Source: Bacteriovoracaceae bacterium
Lineage (GTDB): Bacteria > Bdellovibrionota > Bacteriovoracia > Bacteriovoracales > Bacteriovoracaceae
DNA length: 64,000 nucleotides
Direction of reading: 5' to 3'
NCBI GenBank assembly: GCA_947450475.1
Contig: CANFVK010000001.1
Span: 310,001-374,000 of the forward strand
Positions 18,518-27,076 of this stretch are shown here, piece after piece. The notes below the pieces were generated by a model that worked only from the letters and a program-made list of their open reading frames with translations, searched no databases and was not told the origin of the DNA. Each line of letters begins with the position of its first letter. Position 1 is the first letter of the stretch. The position numbers and the translations under genes were made by a program.

Positions 18518-19318
18518 TTATAACTTAGCCTTTAGTTTTCCGGCCAATTTAGCTTCTCGGCTTTTAGGAAAACGGCTTTGAAGTTCATCCAAACTTTGTT
18601 TTGCTTCTTCAGTTGATTTTTGTTCAATAAAGGTTTTAGCCAAATTGAACAATGCCGATGGTGCGTAAAAAGAATTTGGATTTTCGGTAAAGAGTTTTGA
18701 AAAGTAAACCTTGGCATCTTCTAAGTTTTTAAGTTTTAGCTCTATGATACCCAAATAGTGTAGAGCAGCTTCACGATCCTTCTTCTTAGATTTTTTTGAA
18801 TCAAGTATGACCAGAAAGTCTTCTTTGGCCTCGGCAACTTTTCCAACCGTCATCTTGGCTATGGCAGCTTTAACCGTCGGAATTATTTCCTTTTCGTCTT
18901 TGACTTCTTTTTTTTTGGTAGCTTGTTGTTCCTTTTCTTCACTAAGGGTGGCAAGTGTTTTTACAACCTGTTCAAGGTATTTACTTTGCTCTAAAACTTT
19001 ATCATTTAAAGATTGGATTAATTCGCTTTGCTTTTTTTGAACTTCTTCAAGCGAAGTAATTTTATCTTTGAAATTTGTTTGATCAGCAGTTTCTAATTGC
19101 TTGGAATGCGCCAGTTCTTCGAGTTGGCCATTCATCTTTGCCATTTGTTCTTCTATGGTTGTAAATCGGCCGTTGGTATTGGCGGTACTCTTTTGAGTTT
19201 GAGCAACTTGTTCGTTGAGTGAGTCTACCGTTTTTTCACGACGTATGTCTTCCTGAGTTTTGCAAGATGAAAGGACAAGTAGAGTTAAAATAAAAAAATA
19301 GAGATGCAGCCTCTGCAT
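18518..19318 (-). CDS. CpoB/YbgF-like tol-pal-associated TPR lipoprotein
   Basis: This 266-residue protein has a lipobox (LLVLSSCKT), a long coiled-coil region (about residues 20-110), a charged linker and a C-terminal TPR domain (ALHYLGIIELKLKNLEDAKVYF, ALFNLAKTFIEQKSTEEA). That order matches YbgF/CpoB, which coordinates Tol-Pal and peptidoglycan synthesis during envelope constriction. Pal is encoded two genes upstream in the same direction. The retained lipobox suggests membrane anchoring, unlike soluble E. coli CpoB. Confidence 0.72.
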   Translation of the reverse strand: MQRLHLYFFILTLLVLSSCKTQEDIRREKTVDSLNEQVAQTQKSTANTNGRFTTIEEQMAKMNGQLEELAHSKQLETADQTNFKDKITSLEEVQKKQSELIQSLNDKVLEQSKYLEQVVKTLATLSEEKEQQATKKKEVKDEKEIIPTVKAAIAKMTVGKVAEAKEDFLVILDSKKSKKKDREAALHYLGIIELKLKNLEDAKVYFSKLFTENPNSFYAPSALFNLAKTFIEQKSTEEAKQSLDELQSRFPKSREAKLAGKLKAKL

Positions 19319-19353
19319 AGATATTCCTCAATGAAAAAAAGCAATGTTTAAGT

Positions 19354-19653
19354 TTATAAATTTTCTAATGTCTTCTTTCGAATGGCAACATATTCTGCTC
19401 TTTCAGAATATTTTTTGGAAAGCAGGGCGTATTGTTGAGCTTTGTTGAAGTATTTTCTTTTATAGGAAGATTTCGCTTTTAGATAATAATACTCAGCTTT
19501 GCGAAATAGTCCTGGAGCCTTTATGTCTGCTTGAGATTCTTTTGCGGCCATGAAGGCAACCTGGGCCATCGACATCTCTAATTTGGGACGTGTGGTTGTT
19601 AGGCCACACGCCGATATTAAAACTAAAATTAAAAGGCATAGGATTTTTGTCAT
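19354..19653 (-). CDS. Small DUF4398-like lipoprotein
   Basis: This 99-residue lipoprotein has signal and lipobox LVLISACG. The mature part is an alpha-helical hairpin rich in Lys, Ala and Tyr (FRKAEYYYLKAKSSYKRKYFNKAQQYALLSKKYSERAE), like DUF4398 proteins that accompany OmpA/Pal genes. It lies 6 bases after pal and is probably cotranscribed. An envelope structural role is inferred. Confidence 0.65.
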   Translation of the reverse strand: MTKILCLLILVLISACGLTTTRPKLEMSMAQVAFMAAKESQADIKAPGLFRKAEYYYLKAKSSYKRKYFNKAQQYALLSKKYSERAEYVAIRKKTLENL

Positions 19654-19659
19654 TAAAAC

Positions 19660-20184
19660 TTATTTTGCAGTGATGACAAAGTTTGCTCTACGGTTTTTGC
19701 TCCAAGATTCCTCATCGTGGCCAAACGATAATGGCTTTTCTTTTCCAAGTGAAATAGTTGAAACGCGAGAAGCTTCAATTCCTTGACCAGCTAGGTATTC
19801 GCGAACGCTTTTTGCTCTTTTTTCACCAAGGGCTAAGTTGAACTGAACACTGCCGCGTTCATCAGCATGACCTTCAACTTGAACTTTAACTGAAGGGTGT
19901 GCTTTTAAAAATTGTGCATTGTTGTTAAGGGCATCTTTGGTCGCATTTGATAGTCCTGCTGAATTGAAATCAAAGTAAACCGTTTTAAGAGTTCCTGCTT
20001 TGTTGGAGTCTGAATCTGAATTTAGATCAAAACTAGATCCATCAGCTTTTGAGCTATCAACTTGAGTTTTGTTAGTATCAGGATTTACACCTTCTGCTGC
20101 ATTTTTCTTTTTAAGGTTTGAACAAGAAGAAAGTGAAAGGGCAGTTGCAACGATGCTCAAAATTAATGCGGTCTTGAATTTCAT
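19660..20184 (-). CDS. pal: Peptidoglycan-associated lipoprotein Pal (OmpA-family)
   Basis: This 174-residue protein has a lipobox signal (ALSLSSCS), a Ser/Asp-rich linker and an OmpA-C peptidoglycan-binding domain. The domain shows VYFDFNSAGL, VQVEGHADERGSVQFNLALGEKRAKSV and NRRANFVI, with the Asp and Arg that hold diaminopimelate. It anchors the outer membrane to peptidoglycan. It heads the pal / DUF4398 / CpoB-like / metallophosphoesterase-cytochrome run. Confidence 0.9.
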   Translation of the reverse strand: MKFKTALILSIVATALSLSSCSNLKKKNAAEGVNPDTNKTQVDSSKADGSSFDLNSDSDSNKAGTLKTVYFDFNSAGLSNATKDALNNNAQFLKAHPSVKVQVEGHADERGSVQFNLALGEKRAKSVREYLAGQGIEASRVSTISLGKEKPLSFGHDEESWSKNRRANFVITAK

Positions 20185-20287
20185 GAGGGCTCCTTTAAAG
20201 CGTATATGCGTTAGTTAAAATAAAGTTTCAAAGTCTAATTTTGCAGCTATGATTATGCCAATTTTACACCACTTAAGGAAGAAAAAA

Positions 20288-23062
20288 ATGGGCCTATTGA
20301 GATTGGTTTGTCTCCTCGCTTTTTGTTCTAAACTATTCCTTTCATTAGCTTTTGGCGTTGAACTCAAGACCATGAATGTCTCTATGCCCACTAATTATGG
20401 GACATTTCTGGGTGAAATTCATTACGCTCAAAGCGACTTAGCGGTAGCTTTAAAAGTCGAACGCATTATTAAAGAAGATTTAGTTAAGGCGATCAATTAT
20501 TTTGAATATGTTCCAAAAGATGTGGTTCATTTTAATATCGATCCTTACCTGCGTCTAACCAATGGCAACGCGCGTGGCTTTCCTACTAATATTATTAATA
20601 TTTACAATTTACCTGCCAGTCAAAAGGACCATCTTATTTCTATGGAAAATTGGCTTTTAGGCCTAGTTTTTCATGAATATATTCACATCACTCAACTTGA
20701 CCAAACCCGAGACTATCTACAGTTGGGCCGAACTTTGTTTGGGACGATCGCTAAAACTCCCGTGGCAATCGTTCCGCGTTGGTTTATCGAAGGTATAGCC
20801 GTATGGGGGGAGTCCCATCTAATTGAAGGTGGTCGACTTAATAACCCACTTTTTAATAAAGAACTATTGATTCAATACAAAAAAAATAATTTCTGTAAAA
20901 CCCTCGATTGTCTCGATGCTCCTGGGGTTTACCCACACGGTCAGTTGGCATATTGGGCCGGGGCACATTTTCTCGAATACCTTGAAAATAAAAATCCCAA
21001 AACAATTAAATGTTTGGTTGAGGGCAATTCTAGCGAGATCCCGTTTTTTCTTAATCATGTTTTTAAAAATTGCACTGGAGAAAGTGCTCAAGAGTTGTAC
21101 GCTAAATTTCGCGAAGATTATTTGGCACAAAACAGTGCCTCTTTATACAATAAAGGAGAGTGGGGAGAGAAAATCAATAATGTTTTCGGAAGTGATGAGT
21201 ATCAAAAGGGTCTTATTCTAGATGGCGATATTTTGTATAAAGCTGAAAAAGAACGATTTAGTGAAGCTCTGGTTTCGTATGACTTGAAAGATGATGTCAG
21301 CCTTTCGGCTAAATTTGAATTTCCCATAGTCGATATTGCTTCAATGGTTGAGATCGATTCTGAGAATCGTTTTTTGTTGGTAAGTTTTAATCAAGATCCA
21401 AGTTACCGCGTACAAAATAAAAGTTGGAAGCTGATAAACCCCGAAACATTAACTGTGGAGAGAGAACTCGATTTACCTCACGATCCCAGTTATGTAATCC
21501 ACTTAAAAGGCGAATCCTTTTTATCATTCACTTACATGGATAACAAATGGCAAGTTTTTCATAATGAAAATTTGCTATATACATTCTCTAGTGATTTCAA
21601 TCTTACCCTAGTGAAAAAAGTTGGGGATCAATTGCTCATGAAAGTAAACGACTCCTATGGAACTTCCTTTTTACTTCTGACAGATGTAGATTTAAAAAAA
21701 ATAAATGTGCTTTATAAGACAAAAGAGTTTTTTGATTTGCCGATTATTGGAACACATTTTGCTCTGCTTCGAAATAAGGATCAATTGCAAATCATCGATT
21801 GGGATAAAACCCCAACGGTCAGCGAACTTCCAAAGCAATTGCTCCAACAAATTAGCTTTGCAGAGTTTAATGATTCAAGAGTCGTGGTTTTAGACGACCG
21901 ATTAAAAACTTTAACTGCTACTGTTGGAGAAACAGAGAAGTTTTTAAGAAAAGACGCATCAAAGCCTACTTCTATTGAACTTTCAGCATTTTCTTTTAAT
22001 CAGGCCCCGATTAACTCTTTTGCTTCGGAGCACGCTCAGAATTATCCTCGAGTTGATCACATGATTCCTCATTTTTGGTTTGTTGCTTTGGGTAATTCTG
22101 AAAATCTTTTCAGCGCAGGTGCAATGACTACTTTGGTTGATCCAATGGAGATCTACACATTAAATGCGACGGCACTGCTTTACCCAAGTCAGTCGAAAAT
22201 GGGCGGAAGTATAGATTATAATCAGAAATTAATTAAATACTCTGATCTTTGGAGTGTGTCCGCTTTTATTAATCAGGATTATTCAAAACTTGAAAGTAGT
22301 GAAACGCTTAATCTCTCACGTGATTATCAATTAAAAACTAGCTACAAAATGCTCAACAATAAATGGACGATCACTCCAAGCATTTTTTTGGGTGGATCTA
22401 CCAATGATGATTTTATTTCACACCGAGTACTCCAGAATGTGGGGATGGGAGGACGAGCAGATTATCAGGCGATGAGTTATGATGACTTGATTCAGTCTTT
22501 AAAATTGACCTTGAGTTTTCAAGGTAATTCACCAGATGCAGGCAAAACGTATTTAGCGACCTCCATGGCCGGAGAGTTCGAGACAAGATTTACAGAAAAT
22601 TTTTCAGGACTATTCAGTAGCCATTTTAGCAAATATTTCAAATCTGACTTTGCCCGTGGAGTTATTTTTGGTGGAGGAGTTAGTGACCTCACCAAAAACC
22701 GCACTCATCAGTTTTATGGACTGCCTTATGGTGATGTTTTTGGCAATACCATTTTTAACTTGCGAACAATGATCGATTATAATTTTTGGAATATTTACAA
22801 AGGGAAAAACTTTATTCCCTTTTATTTCAAAGAAGCTCATTTTTTGATGGGGCGCGAATCTATTTATGCGGATCGCATTTACTTGGACGGGGATTACTTA
22901 AGAGAGAATATGATCAATTCGTTTTTCTTTGGACCAAGAGTAAAAATGAATTTGTTTTATTACGTACCAGCAAACGTTGATATTATCTTTTCAACTATAG
23001 CCCATCCCAATGGAAAAAATATCAATCAAGTAGAATTCACGCTGATGGCCGACTTGTTTTAA
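20288..23062 (+). CDS. Large exported HEYIH metallopeptidase-like protein with probable C-terminal barrel
   Basis: The track starts at 20249, but the ATG at 20288 follows AAGGAAG and begins a proper signal peptide (MGLLRLVCLLAFCSKLFLSLAFG). The product is 924 residues. A gluzincin site is visible: HEYIH at residues 129-133 and a third ligand, Glu168, in RWFIEGIAVWGE. The middle region looks like repeated beta strands, possibly a propeller. The last 330 residues look like an outer-membrane barrel ending in FTLMADLF. It is divergent from pal. It is probably surface-exposed or periplasmic; substrate unknown. Confidence 0.68.
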   Translation: MGLLRLVCLLAFCSKLFLSLAFGVELKTMNVSMPTNYGTFLGEIHYAQSDLAVALKVERIIKEDLVKAINYFEYVPKDVVHFNIDPYLRLTNGNARGFPTNIINIYNLPASQKDHLISMENWLLGLVFHEYIHITQLDQTRDYLQLGRTLFGTIAKTPVAIVPRWFIEGIAVWGESHLIEGGRLNNPLFNKELLIQYKKNNFCKTLDCLDAPGVYPHGQLAYWAGAHFLEYLENKNPKTIKCLVEGNSSEIPFFLNHVFKNCTGESAQELYAKFREDYLAQNSASLYNKGEWGEKINNVFGSDEYQKGLILDGDILYKAEKERFSEALVSYDLKDDVSLSAKFEFPIVDIASMVEIDSENRFLLVSFNQDPSYRVQNKSWKLINPETLTVERELDLPHDPSYVIHLKGESFLSFTYMDNKWQVFHNENLLYTFSSDFNLTLVKKVGDQLLMKVNDSYGTSFLLLTDVDLKKINVLYKTKEFFDLPIIGTHFALLRNKDQLQIIDWDKTPTVSELPKQLLQQISFAEFNDSRVVVLDDRLKTLTATVGETEKFLRKDASKPTSIELSAFSFNQAPINSFASEHAQNYPRVDHMIPHFWFVALGNSENLFSAGAMTTLVDPMEIYTLNATALLYPSQSKMGGSIDYNQKLIKYSDLWSVSAFINQDYSKLESSETLNLSRDYQLKTSYKMLNNKWTITPSIFLGGSTNDDFISHRVLQNVGMGGRADYQAMSYDDLIQSLKLTLSFQGNSPDAGKTYLATSMAGEFETRFTENFSGLFSSHFSKYFKSDFARGVIFGGGVSDLTKNRTHQFYGLPYGDVFGNTIFNLRTMIDYNFWNIYKGKNFIPFYFKEAHFLMGRESIYADRIYLDGDYLRENMINSFFFGPRVKMNLFYYVPANVDIIFSTIAHPNGKNINQVEFTLMADLF

Positions 23063-23081
23063 GTTACCAATATGATATAGT
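23054..23081 (+). promoter_or_regulatory. Candidate ssrA promoter
   Basis: TTGTTT and TATAGT are separated by 16 bases, with TATAGT ending 15 bases before the mature tmRNA 5' end. The -35-like element overlaps the end of the upstream coding region. This is a visual consensus match only. Confidence 0.4.
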
Positions 23082-23096
23082 GTGAAAACTTCAAAT

Positions 23097-23470
23097 GGGG
23101 GTGCACCGGTTTCGACAGGGAGTACTGACGTTTTGTGGGCGTGTCCAGGTTGATCGGCATGGTCCTGGTAAAAAGTCGATCAAAAATTAAATGCTGAATC
23201 TAACGATTACGCATACGCAATGGCTGCTTAATTTAATTAAGCCCGTTCGTTGAGGTGGTTACAGCCGATAACAAAGTGTGTGACAACAAGTCTGTCTCGA
23301 CTTTAAAGAGGCGAGTGAGTCGTCGGTAATGCCACTTAAAAATCACCGAGCTGTTCGCTGAAGACAAGCAGCGATAGTCTTCGCTTTGAGACAATAATTC
23401 AAAGCTACACACGTAGTCCGCTTTACTGATGATTCTTTGGACGTGGGTTCGATTCCCACCACCTCCACCA
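23097..23470 (+). ncRNA. ssrA: Transfer-messenger RNA (tmRNA)
   Basis: The 5' end GGGGGTGCACCGGTTTCGACAGGG matches the conserved tmRNA start. The 3' end has a T-arm (GTGGG TTCGATT CCCAC) and acceptor CACCTCC followed by an encoded ACCA. 5' GGGGGTG pairs with 3' CACCTCC. The reading frame GCT-GAA-TCT...GCT-GCT-TAA at 23193-23231 encodes the tag AESNDYAYAMAA. Total length is 374 bases. It rescues stalled ribosomes with SmpB, encoded at 13.3 kb. Its 3' end is the apparent attachment site for the downstream elements. Confidence 0.96.
23460..23470 (+). other. Putative attachment core attL at ssrA 3' end
   Basis: CACCTCCACCA at the tmRNA acceptor end is repeated exactly at 27875-27885 and 36787-36797, and imperfectly near 37637. 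The 3' ends of tmRNA genes are established integration targets for tyrosine recombinases. The first of these copies is inside ssrA itself. Confidence 0.6.
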
Positions 23471-23824
23471 ATTTCCTCAGAACTTAAAAGTTTGCTTTTA
23501 GAAATAAGATTACAATCTAAAAGTGAATTTGTTCTTCCTCGATTTGAATTATGGAAAGACGGAAAGCAGGCACAAATTTTAAAAATATTTTGTAAATCAA
23601 TTGGCCTTCCTGAAATTAAATTTCATACGCTTCGAGCTTGTTTTGCGACTCAACTCATTGGATCAGGTGTAGAGTCGGTAAAGGTAATGAAGATTTGTGG
23701 TTGGAAGGATTTAAAGACACTTGCAATTTACTTAAGGTTGGCTGGGGTGGATGAGAAAGGGGTTACTGAGGGATTAAATATTCTTCCAAAAGATAATGTG
23801 AACGTATTGTCACTTCATTTATGA
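23471..23824 (+). pseudogene. 5'-truncated tyrosine recombinase (C-terminal catalytic fragment)
   Basis: The frame continues directly from the tmRNA CCA end, so no native start exists. The fragment (ISSELKSLL...) keeps the catalytic C-terminal part: HTLRACFATQL (HxxR box), ICGWKDLKT (His/Trp position) and IYLRLAGV (Tyr nucleophile). The N-terminal two thirds, including the first catalytic Arg, are missing. The ORF-track start at 23429 lies inside tmRNA and is not credible as a protein start. It is a remnant of an integrase whose 5' part was lost at the att junction. Confidence 0.75.
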
Positions 23825-23914
23825 ACTACACAGCGTAGTCTTTGTTTATAGAAAGTAGAATTAATTAATTTATGTTAAATTGATTAATTAACATTTTGAT
23901 TTGAAGGTTTTGAT

Positions 23915-24748
23915 ATGGATGATTTATATAAAACTACTGAAGAACAAAAAATTCGACTTTATGAAATAGCTGAATCAATGAGACTGCATGGATTGGATTC
24001 TGTTTTTATTAAAAAGGCGGTTGAGGTTGCAGAATATTATGAAGGTGCTTTTGAATTATTCTGTCTTTGGGCCGATGAAGTAGATGAAAATGAGAGAAAT
24101 AATATTATTGATTATTTAAAAAAGGAGATCATTGAATTTGAAAATGACAGAGATCATTTTGGTTGTCTTCATTCAAGTGTAACTTTAAAGGAAGTAGAAA
24201 AAAAACTTTTAGACTTAAGTTTTATAACTGACTCTTTAGTTTGTAATAAGTGTGGAGCACTTCTTCGTGGAAAGGAGTTTGAGGAAAATTACAATCTCTG
24301 GTTAGCGGAGAAATATATAAATTATCCAGAAAAATTTCAATTAGATTGTTTTTTTTCTGACAACATTATACAAGCATCGAATGTATATCTGGAGGCTTAC
24401 CCAGGTACATCAATCGATTCATTCATGAAAGTATTAGTTTCAATTTATTTTAATTTATTAGATCTAGGTAAGAAAAAGCCACTTCCTGTAGAGACCATTT
24501 TAAATTCAGTAGATTCGAAAATAATTGATAAGGATCAAGACAAAAGAAAAATTATCATTCGTCTCAAACCAAAGCTAATGATTGAAATTCTCACAATCGC
24601 TGAAGTGTTAAATTTGAGTCCATCGATCATAGTGGAAGAAGTTGTTGTTAAATTTGTGACATTTTGTAATTCGAAAGATCCCGAAACAATAGAGTTTTGG
24701 AATGAAGAGATTTATGAGCAATTAGATATTCTTTTGAAGGCGATATGA
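23915..24748 (+). CDS. Hypothetical protein with Cys/His cluster and ribbon-helix-helix-like segment
   Basis: This 277-residue soluble protein is not assigned to a family. GCLHSS near residue 88 and VCNKCGALLRG near residue 110 could together form a zinc site. Near residue 205, KRKIIIRLKPKLMIEIL followed by LNLSPSIIVEEVVVKF has the strand-helix-helix pattern of RHH DNA-binding domains. It lies about 170 bases upstream of abiEi on the same strand and may regulate or accompany the cassette. The ATG follows GAAGG at a longer-than-usual spacing. Confidence 0.6.
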   Translation: MDDLYKTTEEQKIRLYEIAESMRLHGLDSVFIKKAVEVAEYYEGAFELFCLWADEVDENERNNIIDYLKKEIIEFENDRDHFGCLHSSVTLKEVEKKLLDLSFITDSLVCNKCGALLRGKEFEENYNLWLAEKYINYPEKFQLDCFFSDNIIQASNVYLEAYPGTSIDSFMKVLVSIYFNLLDLGKKKPLPVETILNSVDSKIIDKDQDKRKIIIRLKPKLMIEILTIAEVLNLSPSIIVEEVVVKFVTFCNSKDPETIEFWNEEIYEQLDILLKAI

Positions 24749-24848
24749 TTATTGAAAGTGGTAAGCAAATGTTTTTAATCGACTTATCCAGTAAAGGAGT
24801 GTAATTACATGTACTTGTGAACGTTTCCTCATGTTTATTCACCTCGAA

Positions 24849-24921
24849 TTAGCGAATTTGTTAATATTAGGAGAATATTTATTTTACCTAGATTAGCACT
24901 TGTGTTAATATTGGGAGAATG
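24849..24921 (+). promoter_or_regulatory. Paired direct repeats before abiEi (candidate operator)
   Basis: Two 29-bp imperfect copies, at 24849-24877 and 24893-24921, begin ATTAGC and share GTTAATATT followed by (A/G)GGAGAAT. Five positions differ. The second copy supplies the abiEi ribosome site GGGAGA. AbiEi-type antitoxins are known to autoregulate by binding paired repeats upstream of their own genes. The assignment as operator is inferred from position and repetition. Confidence 0.45.
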
Positions 24922-25719
24922 AATAGTGAAAAAACAGTTAGTCAGTATTTAGAAGAATTGGCCCGAAGTGGACAGTATTATTTTATCCTTGATGAGGTAG
25001 TAAAAGCACTTGGGCATAAGAAAAATTCAGTTTCAGTTTCACTTTCAAGGCTTTCAAAAGCAGGCAAAGTGCAAATGATAAGAAAGGGTTTTGGCATTAT
25101 TACAGGTAACTCCAATGGCCCTCTTGATCCTTCATTTTTCTTAGATGCAATGATGAATAACTTAGATGCAAAATATTATGTTGGTCTTTTAAATGCGGCA
25201 GCCTTTAAAGGAGCTAGCCATCAGTCAGTTATGACTTTCACGGTTGTGACTAATAAGTTTTTAAAACCGATAAAGTTAAGAGGATTAACAATCGACTTTA
25301 TAACTAAAAAACATTTTGAGGATATTTCAGAGATAGAGAAGGTTGGAGGACGGGGAGGATATTTCTATATCTCTTCACCAGAACTTACAGCAATTGATGT
25401 AATTCGCTTTCCAGCGAAAAGTGGTCGATTAAATAATATAGCAACTGTGTTAAGTGAGCTTAACGAATCAATTAAAAAGGAAAAGTTAAAAAATATCTGT
25501 GAAAAAAGTAGAACACCAATAGCCGCACTTCAGAGGCTTGGTTACATCCAAGATGTCATTCTCAAAGAAAAAGATCTTTCAGAGTGTATCTACAAGGTTT
25601 TGATCAAGAGAAAAATGCAATTGGTGCCATTGTCGATAGGTAATAAAAATAAAATTGAATGTGCTGTTGATAAAAAATGGAATTTAAAAATAAATACTAA
25701 AGTGGAGCCAGATGAATGA
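24919..25719 (+). CDS. abiEi: AbiEi-type antitoxin / transcriptional regulator
   Basis: This 266-residue protein has an N-terminal winged-helix segment (VVKALGHKKNSVSVSLSRLSKAGKVQMIRKGFGII) as in AbiEi antitoxins. A larger C-terminal domain follows (LDAKYYVGLLNAAAFKGASHQ, LTAIDVIRF). AbiEi is the type IV antitoxin that represses the operon and counters the nucleotidyltransferase toxin. GGGAGA precedes the ATG. It overlaps abiEii by 4 bases (ATGA), so the pair is translationally coupled. Confidence 0.85.
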   Translation: MNSEKTVSQYLEELARSGQYYFILDEVVKALGHKKNSVSVSLSRLSKAGKVQMIRKGFGIITGNSNGPLDPSFFLDAMMNNLDAKYYVGLLNAAAFKGASHQSVMTFTVVTNKFLKPIKLRGLTIDFITKKHFEDISEIEKVGGRGGYFYISSPELTAIDVIRFPAKSGRLNNIATVLSELNESIKKEKLKNICEKSRTPIAALQRLGYIQDVILKEKDLSECIYKVLIKRKMQLVPLSIGNKNKIECAVDKKWNLKINTKVEPDE

Positions 25720-26486
25720 TACCTGAAAATATTTTAGAAGGATGGAGAAAAAATGCTCCTTGGCCTCTCTTAGCACAAGTTGAACAAGATTTAGTTATTT
25801 CAAGAGCACTTGTAGAACTTTATAACAATGATTATTTGAAAAACAAGATCGCCTTCCGTGGAGGAACTGCTTTACATAAAATCATCCTTCCAAAGCCTCT
25901 AAGATATTCAGAAGATATTGACTTAAATCGACTTGAGACAGGAGCTGGTGGAAAAATAATTGATAGTGTTAGAGATTCGTTAGAAGCAATGCTGGGCAAA
26001 CCATCTAAAGTTAATAGTACTGAGCGATCAATTAAGATAATTTATAAGTATGACTCTGTTGACGGAAGTTCAAGAAAATTAAAAGTTGAAATCAATGTTC
26101 GTGAAACACTTCCAGAAAAAACACTTCAAGAAATTCCCTATAGTGTGGAATCAGATTACTTCAAAGGTTCAACTAAGATTTTAGCATTTGACACAGAAGA
26201 AATGATTGGAACAAAAATTAGAGCTTTATATCAAAGAAGTAAGGGCCGCGATCTTTTTGATTTGTATGAATTCAGCAAAACAGGAGCCAATTGGGATATA
26301 ATTGTTTCAAGTTTTAAGAAACTTAATATCGGAGCTAGTCAAAAAGATTTTATAAATAACCTTGAAGAAAAAATGAAAGACCAAGATTTTCTAATGGATA
26401 TGGTTCCTCTACTTCCTGCTGTAGTTAAGTATAATATTTACGAAGCTCATGATTGGTTTCTACAAGAAATAATTCCGAGATTATAA
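25716..26486 (+). CDS. abiEii: AbiEii-type nucleotidyltransferase toxin
   Basis: This 256-residue protein has the AbiEii nucleotidyltransferase core: FRGGTALHKI followed by RYSEDIDLNRL (the metal-binding DxD) and a later VEINVRE carboxylate strand. IRALYQRSKGRDLFDLYE matches the C-terminal motif of the family. Such toxins act on tRNA or other targets and support phage abortive infection or element maintenance. It overlaps abiEi by ATGA and the next gene by one base (TAATG), implying a three-gene translational unit. Confidence 0.88.
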   Translation: MIPENILEGWRKNAPWPLLAQVEQDLVISRALVELYNNDYLKNKIAFRGGTALHKIILPKPLRYSEDIDLNRLETGAGGKIIDSVRDSLEAMLGKPSKVNSTERSIKIIYKYDSVDGSSRKLKVEINVRETLPEKTLQEIPYSVESDYFKGSTKILAFDTEEMIGTKIRALYQRSKGRDLFDLYEFSKTGANWDIIVSSFKKLNIGASQKDFINNLEEKMKDQDFLMDMVPLLPAVVKYNIYEAHDWFLQEIIPRL

Positions 26487-27076
26487 TGGCTGATACTAAT
26501 TTAGATTTTGGCGATCCATTTGAATTTTGGTTAAAAGAAGCTAGCTTTTATATTAATAAACTCGGTTTAAAAGTGAGTCCTCCAGTTGAAGCATTGTCAA
26601 TAGTCACAAATGCATTCGGGAAAGAATGGATAATAAATCAAATTAAAAGTGCCAAGGAGAAGCATGCATTAGAATCAAGGCATCGATTGGTGAATATGAT
26701 AATTATTGCAGGAAAGAAAGAGATTTTTGAAGTCTATGAGTTAGCAAACTATATTCAAGAGTTATATCAAAAACCTCGGTTTGATCAAGTTATATCGATG
26801 ATGAAAGTTGAAAGTCAATATTCAACTGCTTTTAACCAACTAGCTTTTGGATATAGATTTCATAAAGCAGGTGTTTCAAATCTTGAATTTGAACCACCAA
26901 CAGATGCAGGGAAAAACTCTGATTTAATGTTTCATTATAAAGGAGTAATTTTTATTGTAGAGTCCTTTGTTCCTCAAAGTAGTAAAGGAATTCCTTATGA
27001 GAATATTTTAAAAATAACTACAAAAAAAGCTTATGAAATTGCATCAAGCCTAGGAAAAAAATTACAACCCTCGTAA
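26486..27076 (+). CDS. Third AbiE-cassette gene, 0-frame part (ends at slippery A-run)
   Basis: The true start is the ATG at 26486 overlapping the abiEii stop, not 26453. The 0-frame yields 196 residues. SDLMFHYKGVIFIVESF resembles the core strand pair of a PD-(D/E)xK nuclease (Asp, then Glu after a short loop), although the final Lys is not obvious. Translation then stops after GGA AAA AAA TTA. A -1 shift on A_AAA_AAA would continue without interruption into the downstream ORF, giving about 416 residues. It is either a programmed frameshift, a decayed gene or a sequencing artefact. Confidence 0.65.
   Translation: MADTNLDFGDPFEFWLKEASFYINKLGLKVSPPVEALSIVTNAFGKEWIINQIKSAKEKHALESRHRLVNMIIIAGKKEIFEVYELANYIQELYQKPRFDQVISMMKVESQYSTAFNQLAFGYRFHKAGVSNLEFEPPTDAGKNSDLMFHYKGVIFIVESFVPQSSKGIPYENILKITTKKAYEIASSLGKKLQPS

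Noticed and set aside
23429-23470. ORF-track N-terminus of the integrase fragment
   Set aside because: It lies inside the tmRNA 3' domain (T-arm and acceptor), so the codons are not a protein start.
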